Assembly: GCF_015291625.1 (NCBI RefSeq)
Contig: NZ_CP030047.1
Coordinates: forward strand, 1,674,001 to 1,738,000
Source: Bradyrhizobium sp. CCBAU 53421
GTDB lineage: Bacteria; Pseudomonadota; Alphaproteobacteria; Rhizobiales; Xanthobacteraceae
Direction of reading: 5' to 3'
Length of the DNA stretch: 64,000 nucleotides
Part shown: in pieces, positions 9,072 through 17,371 of the stretch
Layout of the letters: the number at the start of each line of letters is the position of its first letter
How positions within the stretch are numbered: position 1 is the first letter of the stretch
Position numbers and translations under genes: made by a program
The notes under the pieces: generated by a model
What the model was told of the DNA's origin: nothing
Seen by the model: only the letters and a program-made list of their open reading frames with translations
Database searches by the model: none

Positions 9072-9206
9072 CTAGAAGGAGTCCGGTACGCAATACCAAT
9101 TCTCTTCTTCCGGATCCCAAACACACACAGGGCCGTCCTGACCTCCGGCAGCGGCGCACGCTTCTTCGAAGGTCAGTTCGGTCACGTCATAATCTGAGAT
9201 ATTCAT
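9072..9206 (-). CDS. Double-glycine-leader precursor peptide (44 residues), putative substrate of the C39 transporter
   Basis: This gene is too short for routine gene calling but is well supported. The ATG at 9206 is preceded by a strong ribosome site (AAAGGAAG, 6 bases upstream). The leader is MNISDYDVTELTFEEACA followed by AAGG, with the acidic and hydrophobic pattern (L..EE) of double-glycine leaders. Cleavage after Gly22 would release a 22-residue acidic core. The core holds two Cys (28 and 39), two Trp (30 and 37) and one Tyr, and ends PDSF. The two Cys could form a disulfide. The C39 exporter gene follows on the same strand. No modification enzyme is seen nearby, so an unmodified class II bacteriocin-like or signalling peptide is most likely. 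I know of no named family for it. Confidence 0.75.
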   Translation of the reverse strand: MNISDYDVTELTFEEACAAAGGQDGPVCVWDPEEENWYCVPDSF

Positions 9207-9257
9207 ATTTGCTTCCTTTCGTTGAGGCGTCCGCTTCCGCTGACGCGAACTTGAAGA

Positions 9258-9273
9258 TTCAAATTGCGTGCCA
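9258..9273 (-). promoter_or_regulatory. Sigma-54-like promoter upstream of the precursor gene (weak)
   Basis: On the minus strand TGGCACG, four bases, then TTGAA matches the -24/-12 consensus TGGCACG-N4-TTGC except that the -12 GC reads GA. It lies about 52 bp before the precursor ATG, a sensible leader length. The -12 GC is nearly invariant, so this may be chance. No clear NifA site (TGT-N10-ACA) was found within 250 bp upstream. Confidence 0.25.
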
Positions 9274-9699
9274 CGCGCGCAGAGAAGCTGGCAATAAGCG
9301 ACTCTGCGTCTTCAGAGCTGCGCTACAATGTGCTGCAGACCGCGCGAACAGGGGCGAAGCGGTGCGTCAGCGTGCCAGGCGGCCACATTGCGGAGACAAG
9401 CAAACGGCGTGCTTTCATACCTTGTGCAGATTGACTGCTCGTGCGAGCGGCGGCTTCCGAACGGCAATGTCATGAACTCGACGCAACTGATCAAGATCGG
9501 ACGCGGAGCGCTTAGTGACGACGATGGCGCGAGATGATCGGATCGAACTCGCCATCGTGTATAATGAAAAGCTCGCCGGGCTTGACGCCAAGTCTAAAGC
9601 AATTGCTCCTCCTCGATGGGCAGTTGAGGATTGCGGCCTTCGCGCCGCTGTCTTTTAAGGTCAGCTTCACTGCTTCCGCCGGGGCAGCGGCAGCTGAAA
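9274..9699. other. Non-coding region upstream of the peptide locus
   Basis: Only short overlapping frames without ribosome sites or family resemblance occur here. It probably holds the rest of the promoter region of the peptide locus and decayed sequence up to the next IS remnant. Confidence 0.4.
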
Positions 9700-9841
9700 T
9701 GGACCCCGATTTTGGGACCACGTGCTTTAGTTGGAAGTGGCTGCTCCGTTTGATAGACGGAGCACATGATGACGACGAAGAAGGAGACGCAAGATCGACC
9801 CGGCACTAAAGGCAAAGATCGCACCGGAAGCGGTGCGGGAG
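9700..9841 (+). mobile_element. IS3-family remnant, left end and start of orfA
   Basis: The end-like sequence TGGACCCCGATTTTGGGACC at about 9700 is followed by an orfA start near 9766 with a frameshift. Read in the next frame, RRRRKIDPALKAKIAPEAVRE is an IS3 OrfA N-terminus. It stops at about 9841, where an IS110 remnant begins. The matching orfB start lies at 10760, so an IS110 element appears to have inserted into this IS3 copy. Confidence 0.6.
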
Positions 9842-10681
9842 CACGATCCGATGTCGTAAGCGCTCGGCGTGAGCCCGAGATAGGATCCCAATTGCTGTCG
9901 GTTGGCGAAGGTTCGTCCGAAAATCTCCCGGGCGAGGATCGCCGCGCTTGCCGCGCGGATGCCACGCAATTGAAGCAGCATGCCGCGTTTGCGTTCGACC
10001 ATCGCATCTTGGGCGTCGGCGGTGTCGCGCTCGGCTTCGATCTCGCGCAATTGCCTCTCGACGGGCTCGAGACGGGCGTATTCGCGTTCAAGTTCGGCCC
10101 GAAGCCGAGCGGCCAGCGGGCGCCCCTCGCCGGTGCGCAGTTGCGAAAATCGATGCGCGTACGTCGCAGGCCCGGCACGACGCCCCGAACGCCCTGCGCA
10201 AAGAGAAGACCTTTGATGCGGTTGATATGGGCGGTGCGCTCGCGCACCAATCGTTGGCGTTCCCGATGCGAGCGGCGCGCGTCCTCTTCCTCGACGCTCG
10301 GCACCTTGACGACGGCGCAGACATGCTGGTCGCCGCGATCCAGCGCGATCAGGGCACGCACCAGCATCGGCACGTCGATCCGGTCCGTCTTGACGCGCGC
10401 GCGCGGCGGTTGACCTGGAGACTGGCTGGATCGAGTACGACGGCAGTCGAGGCCTTCACCCGCCAACGCCCACGCCAACAAAAAGCCATCATAGCCCGCC
10501 TCGTAGCAGAGCCCGCTGCGGCGGCGCGCAATCTCATGACGAGGCCGGCGAAGGAGCCACCGGCAATCCGGTGAAGGCTTGGTTGCGCTTTACCCGGGAG
10601 CAAGATGACCCAGGTTTTCTTGCTCAGCTCGATAGCCGCATAGACCGTTGGCGTCGGATCGCTGTAAAATTGATCGAACAT
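9842..10681 (-). pseudogene. IS110-family transposase, frameshifted and truncated
   Basis: The start MFDQFYSDPTPTVYAAIEL at 10681 leads into the DEDD-type N-terminal domain (AIELSKKTWVILLPG). The frame then shifts to VKTDRIDVPMLVRALIALDR, and again further on. The C-terminal Transposase_20 region (LRGIRAASAAILAREIF, GSYLGLTPSAYDIG) is present near 9850-10050 but ends prematurely. IS110 enzymes use a serine and a DEDD site with a bridge RNA; this copy cannot be functional. Confidence 0.8.
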
Positions 10682-10759
10682 GGTTGCTCTCCCTGTGAGA
10701 AACACCGCCGAGTTAAACTCCCCGTCGGGTTGCGCTCATCGTATCTTTTTAGCGCGGAG

Positions 10760-10918
10760 GTCCGGAAGATGAGCACGCCGGATCGTCGTGGAATGCTCGA
10801 TCGCGCCGACATGGCGCTGTCGATCCGCCAGCAATGCATGTTGCTTGGCATCGCGCGCTCTGGGATCTACCGGCGCCACGGCCGGCCAACGGCAACGACC
10901 TTGCGCTGATGCGGCGCT
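10760..10918 (+). pseudogene. IS3-family OrfB N-terminal fragment
   Basis: The frame from the ATG at 10769 reads MSTPDRRGMLDRADMALSIR, then the conserved IARSGIYRR, typical of an IS3 OrfB start. It shifts frame and ends near 10918 in ALMRR. It belongs with the orfA remnant at 9700-9841 on the other side of the IS110 insertion. A 28-bp hairpin (CTGCCACTG paired with CAGTGGCAG) lies at 10922-10949 just after it. Confidence 0.65.
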
Positions 10919-11018
10919 GACCTGCCACTGAATTTTCATCCAGTGGCAGTTAGAGTCTGCGGTGTTTTGCAGCGAGGCCGAAGTTTGGACCACCCAGAAC
11001 TAGAGTTTTGCGCCTTTG

Positions 11019-11848
11019 TCACGTGGGCGGGCTGGTTGCGCCGACGTGGTTTTGCAGCAAAATCGGCGGTCGATTGCCGATCGCGCCATGGGGCCGTTCT
11101 TCGTTAAAGTATCTGCGCCAAGTCTCCACTTTTTTGCTGGGCGTCCGCAAGAGACAGGAACCAGTGGGCGTTGAGGCATTCGGCCCCGAAGCGGCCGTTG
11201 AAGGCCTCGATAAATGCATTGTCGGTTGGCTTGCCTGGCCGCGAGAAGTCCAGCGTGACGCCGCGCTGGTAGGTCCACAGGTCAAGATCGCGCGACACAA
11301 ACTCTCTGCCCTGATCGACCCGGATCGTCGCCGCGAAGCCCACTTCCTTGCAGGCCCTTTCCAGTATCTCCACGACGTCGCTGCCGCGGAAGGTGAACCG
11401 TGGCTGCAGCGCCGGCGAGAAGCGGGAGAAGGTATCGATGATCGTAAGCACGCGCAGCTTGTGTCCCGTCGCCAACCGGTCATGGACGAAGTCCATCGCC
11501 AGGTCTCGTTCGACCGCGTGGCCGGCCTGCGGTCATTCGCGCAGCTTGGCCTTGACCCGGCGCTTCGGCGTTTTGTTGCGCAATTGCAGGCCCAATTCGC
11601 GGTAGATGCGGCCTGTCTTGTTCTGACCATGGCTCCAACCCTCGCGGCGGAGCAGGACGATAGCCGTAACGAACACGGACATGACAGATCTCCCTGATCT
11701 TCTGTTCGAGAGCAGCCTGGCCGGAGCGACGGGACTTGTAGTGGTACGTCGAGCGGTCGAACTCGAGAGCGTCACAGGCCCTGCGGATCGACACCTGCCA
11801 CTCGTCACAGACCTCGTCGACCAGCTTGCGCTTCCGGCCAGGCTTCAT
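11019..11848 (-). pseudogene. IS3-family transposase OrfB, frameshifted
   Basis: The start at 11848 overlaps orfA (ATGA) and reads KRKLVDEVCDEWQVSIRRAC. Near 11665 the frame shifts, and the true continuation is LLRREGWSHGQNKTGRIYRE. A further shift restores ETWAMDFVHDRL (first Asp), TIRVDQGREFVSRDLDLW (second Asp) and KPTDNAFIEAFNGRFGAECL (Glu). A last shift precedes the C-terminal YFNEERPHGAIGNRPP. All catalytic residues are recognisable but not in one frame. Confidence 0.85.
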
Positions 11849-12111
11849 AGCTTTCGGCGGATCACGTCCTGCAGCATCTCCTTGTCGAGCGACAGGTCCG
11901 CCGCCAGCTTCTTCAGCTTGCCGTTTTCGTCCTCGAGCTGCTTCAGCCGGCGCATCTCGGTCGGCAGCAGCTCGTCATACTTCTTCTTCCAGTTGAAATA
12001 GGTCGCCTGGCTGATCCCGGCCTTGCGGCAGATCTGCGCCACCGCAACCCCGTCACTGCCCTGCTTGAGGATGAACGCCTTCTGGGCGTCCGAAAACCTC
12101 GAGGCCTTCAT
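11845..12111 (-). CDS. IS3-family transposase OrfA
   Basis: An 88-residue OrfA with helix-turn-helix (FSDAQKAFILKQG, then ICRKAGISQATYFNWKKKYD) and a C-terminal coiled-coil (EMRRLKQLEDENGKLKKLAA). It is intact and overlaps the orfB start. It recognises the IS ends and normally works as an OrfAB fusion; the partner orfB is broken here. Confidence 0.88.
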   Translation of the reverse strand: MKASRFSDAQKAFILKQGSDGVAVAQICRKAGISQATYFNWKKKYDELLPTEMRRLKQLEDENGKLKKLAADLSLDKEMLQDVIRRKL

Positions 12112-12188
12112 CGTCCGTCGCTCCTCCCAGCCGAGGGCATTCGGCAGCGAAAAACTCTAGTCCAAAAACGGCCCAGTTTGCCGGCCTC

Positions 12189-12290
12189 AGATCACCGCGC
12201 TTGGAGATCCGGCCAGTGCGATAACGTCTTGGTGTCAAGCCGAGATAGGCGCCGACGTCGGCGGAGTGTCGGAAGCGAGTGGCGTCGTCG
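12189..12290 (-). pseudogene. IS110-family transposase fragment
   Basis: A short piece reading FRHSADVGAYLGLTPRRYRT and then GRISKRGDL on the minus strand matches the conserved C-terminal core of IS110/IS116 transposases. It is abutted on both sides by other elements, so it is a relic cut by later insertions. Confidence 0.65.
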
Positions 12291-13210
12291 ATGTTAGTCC
12301 GCCGTGAAGAACGCGGACGAGCGCTGATTTAAGCGATGTTTTGAGCCGGACAGTTTCGGCGAGCGCCCGGATGATGGCAGGCAAGAGTTCTGCGAGCCAT
12401 CGCAGGAGCAGGCCGAAGTTGTAGCCGGCCGCTGCGAGGACGGCGTTGATACAGTCGCCGACGCGGCCTTTGAGATAGTTGCGGTCCATGCGGTGCTCGG
12501 CCTTGACGTGACCGATGACGGGCTCGACAGCCGCACGACGCTTCATCTCGCGCCGGATGGAAGCCGTGACGCGACGGACCTAGCCCGAGATCCAGACCCT
12601 GAACTGGTGCGGATGGTTGTGGCCGCGGTACCCTTTGTCGACATGGATGCGGCGAGCCTCCACGCCGGTGAGCTTCTCCATGTCGGCGACCACGGGGCCG
12701 AGCGTGTGCCCGTCGAAGGGATTGCCGTGCAGCGCCTTGGCATGGAGCACGAACTGTCCGCCCTTCGGGGACGTCACGGGGGTGGCGATACTGACCTTGC
12801 AGCCGAACTCGTAAGGCGCGCGGGCTTTCCCCTTGCCGATGCACTCAACCTCCAGCGCATGTAACGCATAGACCTTGGGGCCGCGCTGATGCTGATCCTG
12901 GGTGCGCACCGCTGCGTCAGTTCAAGCAGCGGGCCGAAGCGAGCTTCCAGCGCCGCATCGCCATCAATCTTGCGGCGGATGTCGCGGATGATCCGGCCAA
13001 GCCGCGTCCGCAGGAACTTGAGCTGGCGCGGGCGCGTTTGGTGGGCGTGGGTATAGCGGCCGACCATGATGGCGGCGCGCTTCGCCAGGCGCAGATAGCT
13101 CTGGCGCAGCGGCACACGATTGCGCTTGGCAAGCTCAACGAGCTTGGTGATGGCCCGATACATCAGCCGCGCGTCGGTCGGATGCGCAACGGCATTGGGC
13201 TGCACCGTGG
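12291..13210 (-). pseudogene. IS5-family transposase, C-terminal part
   Basis: The pieces run in order on the minus strand. TTVQPNAVAHPTDARLMYRA and a helical part lie at 13205-12915. Then comes the core KVYALHALEVECIGKGKA, PYEFGCKVSIATP and VDKGYRGHNHPHQFRVWISG near 12880-12585. An in-frame TAG follows, and then MKRRAAVEPVIGHVKAEHRM, holding the catalytic Glu, at 12546. A frameshift and the stop make it inactive. Its N-terminal part is found at 15789-16021, on the far side of an IS21 element, so the gene was split by that insertion. Confidence 0.8.
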
Positions 13211-13339
13211 TATGTGCGCCATGACGGCGCGAAGAAGGAGGTTGAATATGTAGACCATCTTCCGAGCAGCCTTGCTGCGCAAGAGATGAGGGCAGGTCCC
13301 TCGGACTCGGATTGCAGGATCAGAGTCCAAACCGCCAAC

Positions 13340-13468
13340 GCGCGCACCTATGGCTCGGTCAAGTCGATCCTCGCCAACAATCTCGATCGGCGTCCTGCTC
13401 ACCAGCGCTCCGCGGACGATGCGCCGATCCTTCATGCCAACATCCGTGGACCGCGCTACTACAATTAG
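13340..13468 (+). pseudogene. istA C-terminal fragment (IS21)
   Basis: The last 40 or so codons of an IstA transposase are present: ARTYGSVKSILANNLDRRPA and the ending HANIRGPRYYN with its stop at 13468, followed 12 bp later by istB as is normal for IS21. The catalytic core is gone. Confidence 0.7.
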
Positions 13469-13479
13469 GAGACCCTCCC

Positions 13480-13924
13480 TTGCTCACTCATCCGACCTTC
13501 GACCGCCTCAACGCCCTCGGCCTGCACGGCATGGCCAAGGCTTTCGCCGACATCGAAGCCACCGGCGAGGCCGCAAGCCTCGGTCACGCCGAATGGCTTG
13601 CGCTGCTGCTCGAACGTGAAGCCTCGCTGCGCTACGACAAGCGACGTCGACTACCGCACCCCGCGCGGTCTTGACCGCCCGCTGTTCGCCAGCTTCGTCG
13701 AGGGCCGCTGGATCGACGACCGCGTCAATCTCCTGATTTGCGGCCCGGCCGGCGTCGGCAAGAGCTGGCTCGCCTCGGCGCTCGGCCACAAGGCCTGTCG
13801 CGACAATCGCTCCGTGCTCTACCAACGTGTCCCGCGCCTGTTCGACGACCTGGCGCTCGCACGCGGCGACGGCCGCCATCCGCGCCTGTTGCGCGCCCTC
13901 GGCCGCGTCAATCTGCTGATCCTT
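13480..13924 (+). pseudogene. istB 5' part (IS21 helper ATPase), interrupted
   Basis: It begins at a TTG at 13480 behind AGGAGA and reads LLTHPTFDRLNALGLHGMAK. A frameshift near 13645 leads to the part with VDYRTPRGLDRPLF and the Walker A LLICGPAGVGKSWLA, then VNLLILD. At that point the inverted repeat of a recombinase element cuts the gene. The 3' part resumes at 15290. Confidence 0.8.
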
Positions 13925-14114
13925 GATTTATGTGGAGCGCACAGTGATGTGGAGCCGTATCGATCTCCCCGCTATTAACAGCCGCTTCGACCGTTCCTAC
14001 TCAACATAACTGACGACGGTAGCGTGGTTCTCCCAACCATCCAACGGGGGCAACCATGCTCGAACACTTATTTCGGAAGGTTCACCGTGCTACACGGGAT
14101 CGCCCAATGGCGCT

Positions 14115-14450
14115 TTGTTGGAAGATTTCGCCGCTTGGCTCATCTCGGCTGGATACGCCCGACCCATAGCCTGCCGCCACGTACGAGGGCTAAAGGAAGC
14201 CCTCGATCGGATGGGCGCGGCGCGGCTTGATTGCGATACCGGCGTTTCAGAGAGGTTTTTCTCGCAAGCATTTTCTTCTACGTCATTGCAAGGCACTCGA
14301 TGCGCCGTTGTACGCTTTCTCACCGTGAGAAGACTGCTCGTCAGGGAACCGGCGCCAGACCCGTTCTCATCGCTTCTTGATCGCTACAAACGGCATCTAT
14401 CGGAGGTGCGTGGCCTTTCCAGCGCGACGCTGAACAGCACATCGCAACTT
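14115..14450 (+). pseudogene. Tyrosine recombinase N-terminal fragment (first gene of the trio?)
   Basis: The start reads MLEDFAAWLISAGYARPIAC, then VRGLKEALDRM and VREPAPDPFSSLLDRYKRHL, a SAM-like core-binding domain typical of the first recombinase in RIT elements. It loses homology near 14450, where the frame joins a different recombinase. No catalytic residues are present. Confidence 0.55.
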
Positions 14451-15182
14451 TCTTGCAACCGAACAGCCCGCCCATCTAGCCGAGCTGCAGCGCGTGCTAG
14501 GCGTACCGTTCAAAGGCGGCGCGCGTAGCAAGCCGATCGAATACCTTGAGCCGCAGGAAGTCGAAGCGTTGCTCAAATCGATCGATCGCTCCACGGAACG
14601 GGTAAGCGCGACTATGCCCTGTTCGCACTGATGCTCAATACGGGTGCCCGTGTTCAGGAGATACTCGATCTGCGCCCGTGCGACATCCGCACTGATCCTC
14701 CTCATCAAGTCCGGCTGCGCGGCAAAGGCGGCAAAATGCGATTGTGTCCAATTTGGCTGCAAACCGCACGGCTTCTGCAGGACCTCTCGAACAGTGCTGC
14801 TCATTCAGAGGGCGGCGACTCTCCGCTGTTCGTGAACCGCCAGGGCAACAAGTTGACCCGCTTTGGCGTTCGTTACCTGCTCAAGAAGCACATCACGGCC
14901 GGAGCCAGTGCAACCCGCACGCTGCAGGAGAAGCGGATCCATCCCCATTCCTTGCGGCATACGACCGCCATCTTTCTCCTGAAGGCGGGAGTCGACTTCG
15001 CGACCATCAGCCAATGGCTCGGGCATTCGTCGCTGAACACTACCATGACCTATGCAAGGGCGGACATCGATCTAAAACGCCAGGCGCTAATGCAGGTGTT
15101 CCCTGAGATCCTCGCACCGCCTCGTGCCGGGCACGTCTCCTCTGCGGCGATCAACATCGTTGATTGGCTGAAGAGGCTATGA
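14450..15182 (+). pseudogene. Tyrosine recombinase C-terminal part (third gene of the trio?)
   Basis: After a frameshifted stretch (HLAELQRVLGVPFKGG, IEYLEPQEVEALLKSIDRST), the frame from about 14630 is intact to 15182. The catalytic set is visible: Arg in LNTGARVQEILDL, a Lys in RGKGGKMRL, HxLR in HPHSLRHTTA, the second His in LGHSSLNTT, and Tyr in TMTYARADIDLK. The catalytic domain could fold, but the gene has a frameshift near 14615 and no proper N-terminus. Confidence 0.7.
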
Positions 15183-15278
15183 CCTACAGGTAAATTATGT
15201 GGAGTTGGCGGCTGTCAAAAACCGGACCGGCGCCGATTGTCGACCCTCAACTCCACATCACTGTGCGCTCCACATAAA

Positions 15279-15308
15279 TCGAGTCACGTTGAGCTCAACG
15301 TGACTCGA
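15279..15308. repeat. Perfect 30-bp palindrome at the right edge of the recombinase element
   Basis: TCGAGTCACGTTGAG is followed at once by its exact complement CTCAACGTGACTCGA. It abuts the right inverted repeat and precedes the resumed istB sequence, with no equivalent on the left side. It may be the junction product of a recombination event or an end-processing scar. Confidence 0.7.
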
Positions 15309-15536
15309 TGACTGGGGCCTCGCTCCGCTCGACGCCGGCGCCCGCCACGATCTTCTGGATATCCTGGAGGATCGCTACGGTCGCCGTTCCACCCTCGTCA
15401 CCAGCCAGCTCCCCGTGGATACATGGCACGTCCGACTTACGCTGATGCCGTGCTCGATCGCCTCGTTCACAACGCCCACCGGCTCGACCCCACCGGCGAG
15501 AGCCTGCGCCGAACCCTGCCATCCACCCGACCGTAA
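15290..15536 (+). pseudogene. istB 3' part (IS21)
   Basis: The frame resumes as [20 protein letters not shown], then [20 protein letters not shown], the IstB Walker B and C-terminal region, and ends [11 protein letters not shown] before a stop at 15536 after a small frameshift. It matches the upstream half at 13480-13924; together they show the istB insertion site. Confidence 0.75.
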
Positions 15537-15788
15537 CGCTGTGGACATGCCGCTGCGCTTGGACAACGCAACCGCGTTGCCCACATGCCCACAGCAACCG
15601 CAGACGAAAAAACAGGTTCAAGCCGCGATTCCAGATTGACCACGCAGCTTGACCGATGCCAGAGAACCAACCGGCCAGAACGCCTCGCCACCGGGCGAGA
15701 TCAAATCGGAGAGGTGGGCGACATCGTCTCGGAATCAACGGGCGATTTCAGATCGGTGCACCTGTGCGACTTCGTCGGAATCCGCACA

Positions 15789-16021
15789 CAGCACCTCATC
15801 CGACAGGTTGTGCATGTGCTTCAGGATGACAGGCCGGCGACAAGCCGCGTCGGCAGCCCCGGTTGCCCCGGACCGGTTTGGCACACCGAACCAAAGCGGT
15901 CATCCAGAAACTTCCAGTCGATCAGAGCCGCCAACCGCACCAGCGGGTGGCCCATGTCGATGATTTGATCAAGCGCCGGAAGCAACAGGTCTTTCCGGCG
16001 ATCATCCAGCGGTTTGCTCAT
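15789..16021 (-). pseudogene. IS5-family transposase, N-terminal part
   Basis: The start at 16021 reads MSKPLDDRRKDLLLPALDQI, then HPLVRLAALIDWKFLDDRF, the typical IS5 N-terminal domain. A one-base deletion near 15842 changes frame before VILKHMHNLSDEVLC. The coding then stops at the IS21 right terminus. The C-terminal part lies at 12291-13210. Confidence 0.75.
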
Positions 16022-16251
16022 CGCCGTCCCCTATGCCGATAACCCGCCGTTAGGGAATCACGAATCGCTGCGAAAGCAAAATCTCAAAACGCAAGAAACC
16101 GCGGCCCAACAACCGGCTTTCCTGCAAAATTGAATACTTTATTGAGACACCTTCTGCTTACCCATCAGGCCGATCCGACGATTTTCGGAAAGGATCAGGC
16201 TCAAACAAGGAGCCAAAGCGCGGTAACGATTCCACCGGGTCTCGTTGCGCC

Positions 16252-17151
16252 CTAGCTCGAATTGCGTCGTCGATGGGCAACGTCGAGAATGAGAGTTCGC
16301 AACCACTGCTGCCCGGGATCCCTATCCTGCGAGACCCGCCATTGCAGCACATCGGTCATCAAAGGGAGGGATATCGGGGCCTCCACTTTCCTGATCGGCA
16401 GGGTGGCCGCCGCGCGCTCAGCCAGGTCTGCGGGGATGAGCGCGAGAAATCGGGTCCCGATAATGGCTTCCGGGAGCAGCGTGAAGCTTGGTGCAGTTAT
16501 CCCGGCCTGCGGAGCCCGGCCAAATTGCTTGAAGAACCATGCCTCGATGAAGGTCGTTCGCTCGCTATACGCCTGTGCGTGGCGCATCTCGAGAAACTCG
16601 TCGAGCGTCAAGCTGTCCCCGACACTTTCGTTGTCTTTCCATACGATACAAACGTAGTTGATCGAAGGGAGGGCGGAGAACGGACAATCCTCCAGCATGA
16701 AACGATCCGGAACGATCAGGAAATCGATCTCAGTACGGAAAAACCGGGTGCTTGGACCTTGATAAAAAATGTCCACTGAGGGCGCGATCGCCCGCAGCTC
16801 GGCGAGGATATCAATGATCAGGGTCGCCCAGACATAGTCGGAGCAGGCGATTGTAAACTGTCGCTCGGACGTCGCTGGATCAAACGAGCTTCGCATTGAC
16901 ATAAGCTTTTCCGTTTCGGCCAGAATCGTCCGGAGCGGCCCTGCCAATTCCTCCGCGAGAGGTGTGAGGGCCATTCGGCGCCCGTTCCGAATCAGCAACT
17001 CGTCTTCGAAGTGCGCGCGTAGCCTCGATAGAATTCCGCTCGTTGCCGACTGGCTCAGAAACAATCGCTCGGCCGCGCGCGATATGTTTTGATGGGTCAA
17101 GATCGCGTCCAACGCGACGAGCAGGTTCATGTCCAGGTGCCGAAACCGCAT
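16252..17151 (-). CDS. NodD-like LysR-family transcriptional regulator
   Basis: A 299-residue LysR regulator. The N-terminus (MRFRHLDMNLLVALDAILTH, then AAERLFLSQSATSGILSRLR) is a winged helix-turn-helix very close in style to NodD and related rhizobial regulators. The rest is a substrate-binding-like effector domain (FTIACSDYVWATLIIDILAE). The start at 17151 follows AAGAGAAC and matches NodD starts; an ATG at 17175 is possible. It is divergent from the ABC binding-protein gene. The region between holds an ATC-N9-GAT palindrome, the core of NodD-type binding sites, so this protein is one of two candidates for the cluster-wide regulator. The ligand is unknown. Confidence 0.88.
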   Translation of the reverse strand: MRFRHLDMNLLVALDAILTHQNISRAAERLFLSQSATSGILSRLRAHFEDELLIRNGRRMALTPLAEELAGPLRTILAETEKLMSMRSSFDPATSERQFTIACSDYVWATLIIDILAELRAIAPSVDIFYQGPSTRFFRTEIDFLIVPDRFMLEDCPFSALPSINYVCIVWKDNESVGDSLTLDEFLEMRHAQAYSERTTFIEAWFFKQFGRAPQAGITAPSFTLLPEAIIGTRFLALIPADLAERAAATLPIRKVEAPISLPLMTDVLQWRVSQDRDPGQQWLRTLILDVAHRRRNSS

Positions 17152-17267
17152 GGTTGTTCTCTTCGGGGTTTCCATGGTCTGCTGGGGGATCCTCTCCCTC
17201 CCTGGCGCGAATGTACCTGACGCTGTCCGGCCGTCGCCACATTTGCGCGCACGGGTGCGCAAGCCGC

Positions 17268-17303
17268 TTGACATTGCGTTTTCGTGATCACAATATGAGA
17301 TCA
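17268..17303 (+). promoter_or_regulatory. Promoter with cluster operator, copy 1
   Basis: A -35-like TTGACA at 17268-17273 is followed after 11 bp by the 19-bp palindrome TGATCACAATATGAGATCA (17285-17303), which covers the expected -10. The same arrangement recurs at four other promoters in this window. It stands before the ABC binding-protein gene and behind the divergent LysR gene. Confidence 0.75.
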
Positions 17304-17371
17304 AAATGAGGTGAGCAAGTGCTGTGCGACGGCCTGGACGGCCACGCGCAGCCATCAGCGAGGAGGGGTTC

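Larger units (their letters stand above)
10967..12187 (-). mobile_element. IS3-family insertion sequence, near complete but with broken orfB
   Basis: The element reads on the minus strand from about 12187 to 10967. The complement of the right end gives TGATCTGAGGCCGG and, 30 bases later, CTAGAGTTTT. The left end shows GCGAGGCCGAAGTTTGGACC with CTAGAGTTTT at the same distance, so the ends form imperfect inverted repeats. It encodes OrfA and a frameshifted OrfB. A second, truncated copy of its OrfA end lies at 53291-53518. Confidence 0.8.
13925..15280 (+). mobile_element. Recombinase-in-trio-like element, internally deleted, inserted in istB
   Basis: A perfect 30-bp inverted repeat bounds the element at 13925-13954 and 15251-15280; it includes TGTGGAGCGCACAGTGATG. 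Inside are the N-terminal part of one tyrosine recombinase and the C-terminal part of another. RIT elements carry three such genes in overlap, so the present 1.36 kb is best read as a RIT derivative that lost its middle. It separates the two halves of istB. The RIT assignment is inferred from gene type and inverted repeats. Confidence 0.6.
13211..15788 (+). mobile_element. IS21-family element, left part deleted, itself interrupted
   Basis: It contains the istA 3' end, istB in two halves and a right terminus. The complement of the right end starts TGTGCGGATTCCGACGAAGT at 15788 and is followed by further GATTCCGA-type sub-repeats, as in IS21 ends. The left end and most of istA are missing, together with the middle of the host IS5 gene, so a deletion has occurred around 13.2-13.3 kb. 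A recombinase element sits inside istB. Confidence 0.7.

Noticed and set aside
9290..9540. NifA-type activator sites (TGT-N10-ACA) upstream of the peptide locus
   Set aside because: Only imperfect matches such as TGT-N10-ACG were found.
10922..10949. CTGCCACTG/CAGTGGCAG hairpin as a regulatory element
   Set aside because: It lies at the border of IS remnants and is more likely a transposon end.
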